DNA of 64,000 nt from Fagopyrum homotropicum (GCA_033239125.1 BSWB01000005.1:22745447-22809446); one strand, 5' to 3'. Positions 43,422 to 56,000 are shown, numbered from the stretch's first letter. Notes: generated by a model not told the origin, from the sequence alone. Translations and numbers: made by a program.

Positions 43422-43670
43422 CCCTCCCATCAACGAATGTGAATGTCACATTCGTTGATGGGAGGGACCGCCCTCTCTAAGCCTGTTTGTAGAGACCGCC
43501 AAGTCCGAGTGGGTGACCGGCAAGTCCTCTCAAACACCGCCAAGTCCTCTCTAAGCCTGTTTGTAGAGACCTTCAACTTCTCACCACTCACTAAGTGGAA
43601 GTAATGTTTGACACCTTGATGATTGGTAGAGACCGCCAAGTCCGAGTGGGTGACCGCCAAGTCCGAGAGG
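43389..43670. repeat. scrambled filler DNA with a perfect 21-bp inverted repeat
   Basis: A mosaic of short direct and inverted copies of nearby copia sequence. GACCGCCAAGTCCGAGTGGG occurs three times (about 43,396, 43,494 and 43,631) and GCCTGTTTGTAGAGACC twice. An inverted copy of the protease segment at 46,900 lies at about 43,568-43,600. At 43,422-43,442 and 43,446-43,466 there is a perfect 21-bp inverted repeat whose core matches 47,004-47,023. Confidence 0.75.
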
Positions 43671-43930
43671 TAAGCATGTCCACGGGTCGGACCCGCCGGG
43701 TCGACGGGTCCGACCCGCCGGGTCATGGGTCCGGGGAGGGTGACCCGGACCCGGACCCGTATATGTGGCCGACCCGCCGGGTCACGGGTCAGACCCGGCG
43801 GGTCGACGGGTCGGCCACCTCACCATTAAAAAAAAAATTAATGAAACTTTAAAAAATAAGAAAATAAATAGAAGATAAAAATTGGACTTAAACTTAAAGA
43901 AGAAGAAGAAATTAAACTAATAAAAAATAG

Positions 43931-44073
43931 GATTTAAACTTAAAAAAGAAGAAAATAAACTAATAAAAAGAGGACTTAAACTTTAAAAAATTGGACTTAA
44001 AGTTTAAGTCCAATTTTTTTAAGTTTAAGTCCTCTTTTTATTAGTTTATTTTCTTCTTTTTTAAGTTTAAGTC
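43931..44073. repeat. about 70-bp-arm fold-back inside the hAT
   Basis: Two AT-rich arms (about 43,931-44,000 and 44,004-44,073) are near-perfect inverse complements, separated by about three bases. They lie between the transposase stop and the left terminal repeat. Transcription through them would give a long hairpin RNA. Confidence 0.85.
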
Positions 44074-44186
44074 TTAAACTTTTTTTTAAAAAAAAGGGAA
44101 GAATTGGGCTTGAACCGGAATCCCGGTTGCCTACGTATCCTCTCGGGGAGGAGGAATCAAAGCCCACGTAGTTCTCTTACCTTTGT

Positions 44187-46399
44187 TTATATCCCCGATT
44201 GGCCCTTACCTTTGTCGGACTCTCCCGCCGATACATCCGATGGCGTTTGTTGTCGCTCGTCGTCATCTTCGTCGCCTTCCTCCGCCGAGAGGTTGTTCTT
44301 TTGTGTTCGTATTTCCGCTTTCCTCCAATCGGCTAGGAGGACTTGTGCCTCCAACGTTTCGGGCAACATGTTTGATCTCGTCGGATCGAGCATCTTTCCA
44401 CTCCGGCTAAAGGTTTGCTCAACCGCTACCGTTGAGGCGGGAATGGCGAGAATTTGTGCCGCGATCCTTGAGAGGGTAGGGAACCTCATTCTCTCCTGTT
44501 GGCTCCACCATTCTAATATGTTGAAATCCTCCTCTTCTTCATCATTGGAAAACTCAAAAGAAATGGTTAGATATTCGTTGAGGTCCGAGTTGGAACTCGA
44601 CGTGGTTTTTGCCCTTTTCGGGCCAAACAAATATCTAGCAATTGATTTAAATTTAGATGAACTTGAAGATGAAGGACGAGGAGGGGGTTGAGAAGATTGA
44701 CCTCGATCGGAAACACTGTATTGAACCAATAATTCATCAAATAATTTTCTAATTTTAGCAATTATGGTAGAAACATGACAATCGGGATTTTGTTCTAAAC
44801 CTAAAAATTCATAATAACTTTCTAAAAATTGTTTTAAACCATCCATTTTACGTCTTGGGTCTAACACAAATGCAACAAGAAAAACATCGGGAATGGTTGT
44901 ATAATATAACCATTTAGTTCGCATTGAAAGTATAGCTTGTGAAATATTTTCAATTAAAAGACCTTGTTGAATTGCAAATGCAATATTAATTGCTACATAA
45001 CAAAATATGTTTGAAGTTAGTGTATAAACATAACTAAAAGTGTTAGTAGCATCATAAAAATATTTAAAAACCTCCATTACATCTTTTGCTAAAATCCAAG
45101 ATTCACCGAAAACAAAATTACCGTCAATAAGTTGTGCGGCAAAACCACTTAAAAGTTCTCGATATTCATATGATTCGTAAATCATTTTGTAAGTAGAGTT
45201 CCATCTTGTACAAACATCTTTTGGAAATTTTTTAGGATAAACGTTATTTTGTTTACAATATGCATACCATTTAGTACGTACACTTTTTCTAGACCAAGGT
45301 TCATTAAGAATATTTCGAATAGGTTGTACTAAATGTCCAACGTATGCTAAACCGTCTTGAACACACAAGTTTAAAATATGAGCGGCACACCTAATGTGAA
45401 AAAATTTACCTCCAATCGTCGGCTTACAATAGTTGGTTAAATCTCTAATGGAAGCCGTGTTAGCGGAGGCGTTGTCAAAACCGATTGAAAAAACTCGTGA
45501 AACTAATCTATATTCTTCCAAAATATTTGCAATCAAACGGGCAATGTATTGGGCGGTGTGTTGTTCGTTGAAAACTCGTAATGCTAAAACTCTTTTGTTT
45601 AAAATCCAAAATTTATCAACAAAATGACAAGTAATACCCATATATGAATTTTTTGAAAACCGTCGGTCCAAATATCACTACAAATAGAAACTTGAATATC
45701 ACCGTTATCCATAAAATATTTAATCAATTCTTCTTTACGAATTTTATTTTTATGCATCATTTTTCTTTTAGCGGTTTGGCGAGAAATCGGTTTATATGCG
45801 GGTTGAGCATGATTTTGCATCCAATCATTAAAACCAACATTTTGTGCAAAACTAAATGCTAAAGAATCTACGACCAACATTTTCGAAAATGCATCCATAG
45901 AAGAAGAATGATCATATGTAAATAGAGAAGGAGGTTGGTTAGAAGTAGATGCGTACCCGGTAAGTTGTGTTTGCCCTCGTGCTAATCCCATTTTTTCGGG
46001 ATGCTTGTTCCGGATATGCCTCTTGTAGTTCCCGTAGCCTTTTCTCTTTTTGTGCTTGTATTGTGCCGCACAAAAATTGCATTTGGCATAGTAAACTCCG
46101 TTGGCATCGGGAGCACCTTTTGTAAACCAAAATCGGAAGACCGCTGCCGTTAGTTGAGTGTTGTTCAACGGCGGTTCCTCCGGCTCCTCCGTGAATTCGG
46201 TCTCGGATCCTTGGGTGTTGGGGAAAGTAGGTGATTCCGTGATATCCTCCTCCTCGAAGATCTCGTGATCTCCACTTAATAAGTCTCGCCTTAAATCCGA
46301 ACCGGTTGGAGGACCGCTAACAGAATGCCGTCCTCGGGTAAAACCTTCGCCGGATGAAGGACCGGCACCGCTAACGGAACGTCTTCCTCGGCTAGACAT
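44187..46399 (-). pseudogene. hAT transposase (BED zinc finger, RNase H-like, hATC), single frameshift
   Basis: The start ATG is at 46,399 and a TATA box (TATAAATA) lies about 185 bp upstream at 46,583-46,591. The first part (46,399 to about 45,670) has a BED finger: FWFTKGAPDANGVYYAKC, FC and HIRNKHPEK. The second part (to 44,187) has the RNase H-like core (SYMGITCHFVD, IGFDNASANT, HIRCAAHILNL) and the hATC dimerisation region (ILAIPASTVAVEQTFSRSG) near the C-terminus. The two are in different frames. The switch falls near 45,655-45,670, next to a T run and an A run in the coding strand, and looks like loss of one base. All other conserved blocks are intact, so it is a recently broken copy or possibly a sequencing error. 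It is similar to the RICESLEEPER-type group. Confidence 0.85.
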
Positions 46400-46582
46400 T
46401 TTTTTTTTTGAATAATAGAATTAGAATGTAGTAGTAAGAGTGGTAAAATGAAAAATAAGAGAATGAGAATATGAGATTAGGAGAGTAATTGAATGTAAGA
46501 GTTGGAAATTATGGAGAGATTGAGAGAGTGAATAGATGATTGAATGAGAATTGGTGTGAGATTAAATGAATTGGGTATGGGG

Positions 46583-46591
46583 TATTTATAG
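46583..46591 (-). promoter_or_regulatory. TATA box for the hAT transposase
   Basis: CTATAAATA on the minus strand, about 185 bp upstream of the start codon. Confidence 0.55.
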
Positions 46592-46835
46592 AATTGTTTT
46601 GGGTTAGATTTATTAAAGTATATTGTTTTTTTTCAATATAGCCGTTACAACGGCTATATAGCCGTTGGGATTTTTTTTTTTTTTTTTTGAATTTGTGACC
46701 GTTACGGGTCGACCCGGCGGGTCACGGGTAAGGATCTGATGACCCTTACCCGTACCCGCGACCCGGCGGAACCCGGACCCGCCGGGTCACGGGTGACCCG
46801 TGACCCGTGGACATGCTTACCGAGAGGGCGGCCTC

Positions 46836-47250
46836 AATGCATGTTTGTAGAGACCAAGAAATGTTTGACACCTTGATGATTGGGGGAGAGTTTGGTCACT
46901 TCAACTCAGTGAGTGGTGAGAAGTTGAAGGTCGAAGGTACCGGAAGCGTGAGGATGAGGCTTTAGAACAGTACAAGCCACATTCGATACAATGTGAGGTA
47001 TGTGCCATCAACGAATGTGAATGGTATCTCGTTGGGTGCGATGACGTTGGAGGGGTACAAGTTCGTCGACACGAGGAGTTGGTACAAGGTGTTCATGGGA
47101 AGATGCTTGGTAATGCGAGGCCGTAAAGACGAGACTAATATTTGCTTCTTAGATGGAAGAATGGTGCAAGAAAGAGGTGGTAGCACCGAAGCCAAGAAGC
47201 AGACAAAGATAACATTTTCAGATACCGTGAAGGCATTCAAAATATGAATT
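46836..47250 (+). pseudogene. Ty1/copia protease region, relic
   Basis: Copia protease-region sequence: GEKLKVEGTGSVRMRL, NVRYVPSTNVNGISLGAMTLEGYKF and VMRGRKDETNICFLDG, with a stop near 46,963. It continues the relic left of the hAT. The GAG-pre-integrase domain and the rest of pol are absent. Confidence 0.75.
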
Positions 47251-47756
47251 AAGGAAGTATTTGGTGGAGTATAGTTCATATTTTAATTACTTGGGCTTAG
47301 TTTAACTATAGGCTAGTTATACTAGTGTGCTAATCAATTAAAAGAAGTAAGTAGATATTTTTAGAAAAGTATTGGAATGGGAGAAAAAGTGAAGAGAAGA
47401 TGAGAATGCTCTAGAATTTGGATAAATATGATTTGAATTAATTAATTATTAATTTAGATAAGTCTAGAATTATTATAGGCTAATTTAAAGTGAAAGTCGG
47501 TGGTTAGTAGTGCAATAAACCGACCTTCATCCATATATATATATGTGTGTGTTATAATGTAATGTAAAAGCATGAGTTTGTTCACAAAGGCTTATTATAT
47601 ACAAGTGAGGTTTGTATGAGTGTGAGAGTGCGCAATAATATACCCGCTTATAAATATACTCGGTGAGAGTCGGGAAACGTGTGTGTTTTCCTCAAAAGGG
47701 CGAAAACTTGGTTGGTGCAATATCCAAGGGGAAAATCCTTCGCCACCACCCAGAAA
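47251..47756. other. AT-rich region, possibly copia 3' LTR
   Basis: No gene is seen. Its position after a truncated copia pol and its AT-rich, LTR-like character suggest the copia 3' LTR, but I could not find its ends or a second copy. Confidence 0.35.
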
Positions 47757-47761
47757 CAAAC

Positions 47762-49628
47762 TGTAACAGCCGGTTTTGTCCGTCGCCGCCCCCGCGGTGA
47801 CAGTGGCCGCAGTCGCCGCAGGGTTAGCCTGCCTCTGTGGCTGACCCCAGATCGCGAAGATCTGTTTTTCTTCTATTTTATATTTTCTTTCCTTTCTTAA
47901 AAGATCCGCTCTTCTATCTTTTGGGTCATCTTTCCTTCTATCTTTAACCCTAAATCTGACCTTCCTTTCTTTCCCAACTATTCCCCATATTCTCTCCTTC
48001 TCTTTCGTTTCCTTCTTCTTTCTTACGTTCTCCTTCAACCTTGAGTCAAATTTGTAGCCTTCCGTGTGAATTCCTGCAGAAGCTTTGTAAGTTCTTGCTC
48101 CCTTTCGTCCTTATTTTGTTCTTATTTCCCCTGTTGTATGCTTTCTCTTCTCCCTCTTCTTCTTTGCTCTTTTATTCTTCTTAACATGAATCAAGATCGA
48201 GTATTGATTCTTGTTTGCCTTCGTTGTTGATGCGTATGTGTTAAAACCTCAATTTGTTGAGTACTGCCGTGTGTGGAGTGAAGGTCGAAGCTTTGATCTC
48301 TTTGTTGTGATGTTGATGTCAAGAAAATCCCCGACGTTTGCCTTTGTCGTTGCACCGCCCCCGCGACTGCAACACTCCGCCCCTACGGCTTTACCTAAAA
48401 GCCGCCCCCGCGCCTTGGACTACTCGCCCCTGCGGCTGCACCTTGTCACCGCCCCTGGCTCTCTTGTCAACCGCCCCTGCGGTTTCTCTACAGTAGCTCT
48501 CATCCTTGGTGAGTTGCTTCCAACCCTACTTCCTTTTTACTTTCCTTATGTTAGATCATGCTAGGCTGGACCTAGATGATTAGGGTGAATGCCAATTAGT
48601 GGCTTGTTGATCCCTATGAGTTGGTTATGGTTTGAGTATCTTGACTTATGATGTTGATGATGAGACTAGGAATCGTTCTTTCTAGCATGTTGAGATCAGT
48701 TAGCGATCATCCAAGTAGGATACTTCGAGCACGCTATAGTATATCTGTTTGAGATCATTGAGACTAGAAGTATGTAGACTTCTAGCATTCGGATAGTTTC
48801 TAATTTGTGATGCCTTGTTTAAGCAGGCATTCATCCTTTCATTCGGGAAGCTGAGCAGTCAGCTGATTCTTGAGTTACCTTCGAGTGAGGTAAGTCCCTT
48901 GGACTTACTTAGCTGTATTATGTGTATTAGTTGACCGTATTGGTGGTATTTGTTTACTTTATTATTATAACGGAATACCGGACTTGGACAACCTTATACC
49001 TTAATTGTCCCAAGTGTATTATAACCAGGCGGTGACCACTTGTCCAATCCAGAATTGGGAGACTGGGAAGTGCTCTTGCGACCAGGCCCACAGGTAACGG
49101 ATAGTATGCATCTGATCTATTCTTGTCGGTAACGGAAACGGAGGCGAGTTTCGGGAGATTCTCGTGTGACAAAGGAAGTTCAATTAATAACGGATAGCTA
49201 TAATAAAGATAATAGCCGGATGTGTGTGAACATGCTATATGTTTATGTTCTTATATGTGTTTGTGTCTTTACTATCTTTCTAATTTCTAGAATGTTAGCT
49301 ATCGGTGTATACCGATGTTGTAAATGCCCTGCAGGTTAGAGATGTTGCTGAGTGATTTGGACAGGGTGTTCACCCGGGGTTCCCGTACATTATAGGACGG
49401 GATCGGGTTTATATTTCTGTTGTTGTCTTTTCAGTTTGTTTTTTAACTCAGTTGAGAGTGTTTTGCTTTTCCCTTTGTTATACCTTATGGCTTTTTATAT
49501 AGTTTTGGTTTTCATTTATTTGTGCCTTGTTGCAAGATCCGATTTTATTGTTGTTACTCTGAGGGTTGGGACGCATTGTGAGGTCCTATCTCGTAACTCT
49601 TTGAGTTCCCAAAACATGGGGTGTTACA
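47762..49628 (+). mobile_element. chromovirus solo LTR
   Basis: 1,867 bp from TGTAACAGCC to GGGGTGTTACA, flanked by CAAAC (47,757-47,761 and 49,629-49,633), with no primer site after it: a solo LTR left by LTR-LTR recombination. It is related to the E4 and E5 LTRs. It has CCGCCCCTGCGG at 48,471-48,482 and several variants, and the TAAGTCC-CTT-GGACTTA inverted repeat at 48,891-48,907. Small frames inside are not genes. Confidence 0.92.
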
Positions 49629-49633
49629 CAAAC

Positions 49634-50269
49634 CGTACTAAAAGTCATGTCGAAGGCCAAGATGAACCATCAATATGTCGATGGACCAAAAGGTGATCAT
49701 CAAAGCACCAAGGGCAATTGTTTTAAACAAAGTGGAGATCACTGTCATTGAAGAACTGAACAATCAGAACCCCCTCACCAATCTCCCATATTCACATGCC
49801 ATTTTTTGGTTCCAAGATTTGGAGGAAGGTGTTCTTTAGTGCATTCACATTGTATCTACCAAAACGAAGTAACTTCTCGGCAAGACAGAGAGGAAAAAGA
49901 CAGGCCGGCGGGGGTGTAAATGTCACCAGTAAACTAATAAAATTTCTCAATGTCCTAAAGTGTAAGTTTTGTGCAAGAAAATGTGATGTCCTCCATCGGT
50001 AAACAAGAAAGGAAACACGCGAAACTGCCAAGCGGTGGAGAAAAACTGACCGGACAACAGGAAAGAGACGTTACATGCGGGACAAGAAGAATACCCTACA
50101 AAAGAAGGGAGTCTCAGTTAACAACTATACTAGGACCCAAATATTGAATCAACTTTTATAGTTCCACTTCGCAACACTGAAAAGACCGGTTAAGAGGACT
50201 TTTATGTGTGTTGTTGGCAACATTGAAGAGCATGGTTAAAGGGCGTAGATTTTGGCTCTTGAAACTAGC
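49634..50269. other. no recognisable feature
   Basis: I see no gene, tRNA or clear repeat here. It may be the remains of the copia element or the distal end of the L1. Confidence 0.4.
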
Positions 50270-50725
50270 TTAAAAATGGAGGATCTAGGATTAAATTTTC
50301 AGTCTCAAATCAAAAAATTTATTCTCCCTACCAATTTCAAACTTTTCATTATCCAACTTGTTAAACTTTGTTGTGCTTTCTTTAATACCCTTTCAAAATC
50401 ATCCTTCTCACCTTAGATTGAATTATGGGAATTCTCAAATGTATTCCAAGTTTTCTTTTCACTCTTACACAACTATCTTGTTGCAAATTTGATTTCGACC
50501 TTCTATCCACATTAGGAGAAAACAAAAATGATAGATTTAACTTATTTTACGTTTTGCCCAAACAATCTACAAAACTACTAGATGCAATTTGTATAATTTG
50601 AATTTGATATTATGATTCTTCTGCACATAAAATAATATCACCAGCAAAGTGTAAGAGGTACGTAACCTCTCTCTTAAGCTTGATTGGTTTCCAAATTCCT
50701 TCAACTATTGTATGCTCAATATTGT
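50270..50725 (-). pseudogene. L1 LINE ORF2, end of RT (left half of a split LINE)
   Basis: The minus strand encodes the end of an L1 reverse transcriptase with stops: GIWKPIKLKREVTYLLHFAG with the catalytic ADD region mutated to AGD (about 50,640), then DDFERVLKKAQQSLTSWIMK (about 50,395-50,340) and LVGRINFL. It joins the RT start at 59,961-60,600; the intervening 50,726-59,960 is later insertion. Confidence 0.7.
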
Positions 50726-51025
50726 TGTAATACCCCGTAAAATTATTATCCCGCATCATTTGAATGGGAATTTATCGTTAACTTATAGGGATGGACCTGC
50801 ATTAGTTGAATGGGAATATATCCACTTTATAAGGATGAATTGATTTCCATATCAACAAGAATTCTTATTTTCTAGTGGTCGAGTAAGGACAAAAAACTCC
50901 GAATTTAATCGTACTCATGCGGGAGTAATTTCAAGATGGGTCTTACAAACGTGTCTCAAGTAGTCGAGCTTGTCGGCATCGTTGAAGGACTCTATAAGAC
51001 TTCGTTGTTGACACTTCCCCACTTA
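50726..51025 (+). mobile_element. 5S-rRNA-derived (Cassandra-like) unit, left
   Basis: It starts TGTAATACCCCGTAAA and contains, at about 50,890-50,945, a decayed 5S-rRNA-like stretch (AACTCCGAATTTAATCGT, then GCGGGAGTAATTTCAAGATG) corresponding to the internal promoter of 5S genes. Cassandra TRIM retrotransposons are known to carry such 5S sequence in their LTRs. Ends and TSD are not certain. Confidence 0.6.
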
Positions 51026-51030
51026 AACTT

Positions 51031-52752
51031 TGTAAGATCCTAGGTTTTGCCTTCACCGGCCCTGCGGTGAAGAGGGCCTCCCCCGTGGCCGGCCGCCCCT
51101 GCGGCTGTGAGATCCGCCCCTGCGGATTTACGACAGATCGTGCCGATCTTTTCTTCCGTTCTTTTATCTTTCTTCCATAGACAGAAGATCCTATATTTTA
51201 TCTTATGGGCCGGTTTCCTTATCTTCTTTCTAAACCCTAGACGCCCTTCCTTCTATTCTTTCCAGCCTGTCACTATATATTCTCTTCTTTCTCCCCTTTT
51301 TCCCGTTCCTTGCTATCGTCTTCAACCCTAGAGAGTTGCAGCCGTCCTTTGCTTCCCGCAATTTCGTTGAACATGTAAGTGCATCTTTTATATTTCTTTC
51401 TCACGTTCCTTTAGCGCTGCATGCCTTCTCCTTCTGTTTTGGTTTCTTCCTTTCGTTCTTCTCTTTTCTTTTTTTCCAAGGATCAAGCATGAGCCTTGAT
51501 TCTTGTGGAGTGTTCCGTTGTTGACCCTTCATTGTTCTCAGGCTCTTTGGAGTTGAGTCTTGACGTGTTGGAGCCAAAGGTTCGAGCTTCGGTTGCCCCT
51601 ACTGTGAGTTCTATCGAAGAAGAAAGCCGACAACGCTTTATGTCATGCCGCCGCCCCTGCGCCTGCACAGAGCCGCCCCTGCACCTCTGTTCAGCCGTCC
51701 CTGCACATCTGTCTAGCCGCCCCTGCGGTTTCTCTGTAGTAACTCCCGTCTTTGGTGAGTTGCTTCCTTCCTTCCTTTCCTCGTTCCTTCCTTGGTTCCC
51801 TGAGTGTTGTAAGACTAAGGTTGAGTCCTTAGCATGTGTTGATCTCTTAGAGATCGTTGAGACTAGAAGTCATAGACTTCTAGCAACCGTTTCATTCCTG
51901 ATCCGTGTTGTTTGTTCATTCAGGCTTTCCTTGCTCCTTTCCTGAGGAAAACTGAGCTTTCCTTGAGAGTTTCCTGAGTTGTTGTTGATCTTTTGGTTTA
52001 CCTTCGTGTGAGGTAAGTCCCTTGGACTTACTTAGCTTCATTCCGCGTATTAGTTTAATTGTATTGGCTTGTTTGTGTTGTTTATCCTGCTTATAATGAA
52101 TAATTGGAAATAGGATTCACCCTTTGATAACCTTAATTGGCCCAAGTGTATTATAACCGGGCGGTGACCACTTGTCTAGTTCTCCAAGAAACTAGAATAT
52201 GCTCTTGCGACCCAAACCCGTAGGTAACAGATAGTACCGATCTATTCCTATTGGCAGACGGAAGCGGAGGCGAGTTTCGGGAGATTCTCGTGTGAGAAAA
52301 GAAGTTGAATCAGTAATGGATAACCTTAATGAAAGATAAATAACCGGTTGATGTGTAAGCATGCTATGTGTTTTCTATACCTTATGTGTGTTTGTGCCTT
52401 TACACTCTTGCTTATACCTAGAATGTTAGCTAACGGTTTATACCGTCGTTGTAGATGTTCCGCAGGTTCATGATGCTGCTGAGTGATCCGGATGGTGTGG
52501 TCAGCCGAGGTTCCCGTACATTATAGGACGGGATCGGGTTTATGTTTCTTTTGTTGTTTCCCTTTTATTTTGAACCCGGCTGTGGAGTTTGTGTTTTCTT
52601 TTGGTTTAACCCTTTGGTTTTATATTGAGTTTTGTTTTCATTCGTCTGTGCCTTGTTGTAAGATCCGTTTGTTGTTGCTACTCTAAGGGTCGGGACCCAT
52701 TGTGTGGTCCTAGCCCGTAGCGCTTCGAGTTCCCAGAACTTGGGGTGTTACA
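51031..52752 (+). repeat. E5 5' LTR
   Basis: TGTAAGATCC to GGGGTGTTACA. CCGCCCCTGCGG is exact at 51,093, 51,114 and 51,717, with further variants. A TATA-like CTATATATTC lies at about 51,273. The inverted repeat TAAGTCC-CTT-GGACTTA is at 52,014-52,030. Confidence 0.93.
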
Positions 52753-52755
52753 ATA

Positions 52756-52770
52756 TGGTATCAGAGCTCT
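52756..52770 (+). other. E5 primer binding site, tRNA-iMet
   Basis: TGGTATCAGAGCTCT, three bases after the LTR. Confidence 0.9.
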
Positions 52771-53036
52771 AGGTTGGCAATAATGGCACTTGATATCTTC
52801 TACAGGTCGGATGGATAAATAAATTGAACCCGCAAGGGGTCTAACGTTTTCAAAAGGGGGTTTTGTTTTAACCTTTCGGTTTGGGATAGATGTACGGGCG
52901 ACCACCACTACGTCCGCGGATCTCAGTAGTGTAGTTTCATTTGTGTTGGCCTTTATGTGTGCTTTTTCTAGAGTTTGGCTTTAGCTGTAGCGTGGCCTTA
53001 TATATAAATAGTCTTATATATTTATCCTTATAGTAG

Positions 53037-56000
53037 ATGGCGCGTACTAGAGCTACATCTGCTATGGGGCGAGGAAGGGGTCGACCACCACTTCCACCTA
53101 CCATCCGTGGACGAGGACATGCAGGAAGACCTCCACTAGTTAGAGGTCGGGGCTGAGCCCCAATTGCTGATCCGCCTATCGCTGAGACATTTGCTGAAGA
53201 GGTTGCTGAGAGCATTGTCCCTGAGGTTGGAAATGGGACCGCTGCTAGGTCTAGAGCACAGAGAGCGCCATCAATAGAGTCTGCAGGAGTGTCTATCGGA
53301 GCTTCTTCCTTTCGCGACTATGTGCAGAGGGTTGAGGAGACTATCAGGACTGGAGGACCAGCACCAGTGCCGCCAGTTCCTGCGAGATCAGGTGAGGTTT
53401 CGCAGAGAGTTACACAAGTTGTTGCCCCACCTACTGGAGTTGCTGAGGTTGTTAGAGCGCCGGCTGAGGCAAATGAGCCAAAGCCCGACAGCTGGTTGAA
53501 GGCTTTTGATCAGTTGAAGGTTCCCGTCTTCGTGGGAAGGATTGGCTTGGAGGTGGAGTAGTGGCTAGGACAGGTTGATTCTGCTATGGAGGCTATCGGT
53601 TGCCCTGAGGGATGTCGAGTCAACATAGCACAGACATTGCTGAAGGATCAGGCTCATTCTTGGTGGAGGACAATTCGTAGCAAGGTCACCAATTATGAGT
53701 AGATGAAGACAGTGATCAGGGATTGCTATTGCCCTGCAGCCATGAGAAGAGACCGTCTTCAGGATTTCCTTGAGGCTGGATTCGAGGATTTGCCTATTGC
53801 TGAGATCATCCTCAAGTTTCAGGACGAGTTGGCATTGCTAGGTCCGTCCGCACCACCGGAGGATCAGCATGTTTACGTTTTCTCTCGAAGGTTAAGAGAA
53901 TCGACTCGCTCTTATCTTACTGGTTTCCGTTGTGAGTCTTTGACGGACTATCAGAATAGAGCTTCTGCCTATGAGAGAGACCAACCGGGTCAGAGGAGAA
54001 CTTCTCAAACAGGAGGTCCTGAGAAGAGACAAAAGACTGGATCAGCTAGTGCTGGAGCTGGAGCAGCTGGTTTTGGGCGTAGTCAGACGCCTGGACGTTT
54101 CTAGTTTCCAACAGAGTTCTGATAGAGGACGACAGTGTCATAACTGCGGAGTAGCTGGACACATCCGAGCTGACTGCAAGAAGCCAGCAGTGACTTGCTT
54201 TTCTTGTGGCAAGCCTGGACACAGAGCTGCATTTTGCCATCAGGGCAAGGCGCTATCCCAGCAGGGTTCTTCACCTGCTAGTGTTGCTGGAGGAGGACAA
54301 AGATCGCAGTATCAGTAGTAGCAGCAGAGAGTTTCTAGTTCTACCGCTCCTCAGGGTTCCACTCCGGGATAAGGGAGAGGTAGAGGACGTGTTGGTGGAT
54401 CTGCAGACACCAGAGAGGCACCAGCCAGGGTGTATGAGTTGAGGAGTGTTGTAGAGCCAACAACGACAGCAACTACAGGTACCATTCACATTAATGGTTC
54501 ACCTGTCAGAGTTCTTTTCGATACTGGTGCTACATATTCTTTTATATCTGATGCTTCGTAGATAGATTGGCCTTAATTACTGTGGAAGGTAGACCCTTCT
54601 TTATAGCATTACCCGATGGGGGTAAGATACGAGGTACGCGAGAAGTTCGCGATTGCCCTATTAGATTGGGAGGTCGCGATTGGCCAGCTAACTTCTTCGT
54701 CATGTACTTAGTACATGAAGAAGTTATTCTGGGCATGGATTGGATGGATCGACATTGAGCAGTTCTGGACATCGGCAAGAGGACAGTGACAGTAACTACA
54801 GATGCAGGCCATGTTGAGATCTTCCGAGGATGGGATCTCGGGAAGACTGGTACCGTCATCAGTGCAGTTCGAGCTGCGAGACTTATCAGTCAAGGATGTG
54901 AGGTTTTTGGTGCTATGCCATGAAGGATAGTACTAGTCCAGCTTTGGAGAAGATTCCAGTAGCTTGCGAGTTTGCTGACGTCTTTGGAGAGCCATCAGGT
55001 TTACCTCCACAAAGGAGTGTAGATTTTGGCATTGATCTAGAGCCCGGTACGAGACCGATCTCTAAGGCTCCTTATCGTATGGCGCCTATCGAGGTGCTTG
55101 AGTTGAAGAAGCAGCTTGAGGAGTTAGCAGAGAAGGGCTTCATCCACCCTAGTGTATCTCCTTGGGGTGCACCAGTTCTCTTCGTCAGGAAGAATGATGG
55201 GTCAATGAGGTTATGTATCGACTACCGGGAGCTAAACAAGGTGACGATCAAGAATAAGTACCCATTGCCCCGTATCGACGATCTTTTGGATCAGCTGCAT
55301 GGAGCTTCAGTGTTTTCGAGGATCGATCTGAGATCTGTATATCACCAACTGAGGGTGAGAGAGCAGGACGTAGCTAAGACAGCATTTCGGACTAGATATG
55401 GACACTACGACTTTGTAGTGATGCCATTCGGGCTTACGAACATGCCCGCAGTCTTCATGGAGTTGATGAGCAGCATCTTCATCGACTTCCTAGACTAGTT
55501 TGTAGTTGTCTTCATCGACGACATTCTGGTTTACTCCCGTAGTAAGGAGGAGCATGCATGATACTTGAGGATTGTTCTTCAAGTCTTACAGGATTGAGAG
55601 CTTTACGCCAAGCTCTCTAAGTGCGAGTTTTGGATGTTTGAGGTAGCATTCCTTGGTCACATCATTTCAGCCAAAGGGATCAAGGTAGATCCGGCAAAGA
55701 TCAAGTCAGTAGCATCTTGGCCGCCACCTAAGAACGTCAAGGAGGTCCACAGCTTCTTAGGATTGGCGGGCTACTACCGGCATTTTGTTGAGAGCTTTTC
55801 TGTTATCGCCCGACTACTCACTTCCTTGTTGCGGAAGTCTACGAGGTTCGTATGGTCCGAGTCGTGCCTACAGAGCTTCGAGGAGCTGAAGAAGAGGTTG
55901 ACCTCTGCTCTTATCCTAACTCAGCCAGAGGGCATTGAGGATTTTGTGGTTTACAGCGACGCATCCAAGCTGGGCTTGGGATGTGTTCTGATGCAGAGGG

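Larger units (their letters stand above)
43671..46819 (-). mobile_element. hAT DNA transposon with complete ends
   Basis: A 3,149-bp element with 18-bp perfect terminal inverted repeats (TAAGCATGTCCACGGGTC) and the 8-bp target duplication CCGAGAGG (43,663-43,670 and 46,820-46,827), the hallmark of hAT. Both subterminal zones are packed with GACCCGCCGGGTC-like palindromes, plausible transposase binding sites. It encodes a BED-finger/hAT-dimerisation transposase on the minus strand with one frameshift. It lies inside the copia relic. Confidence 0.95.

Noticed and set aside
52756..52770. tRNA gene suggested by TGGTATCAGAGC and the TGGCGCCGTTGCCGGGGA sites
   Set aside because: These are primer binding sites next to LTRs; no cloverleaf can be drawn around them.
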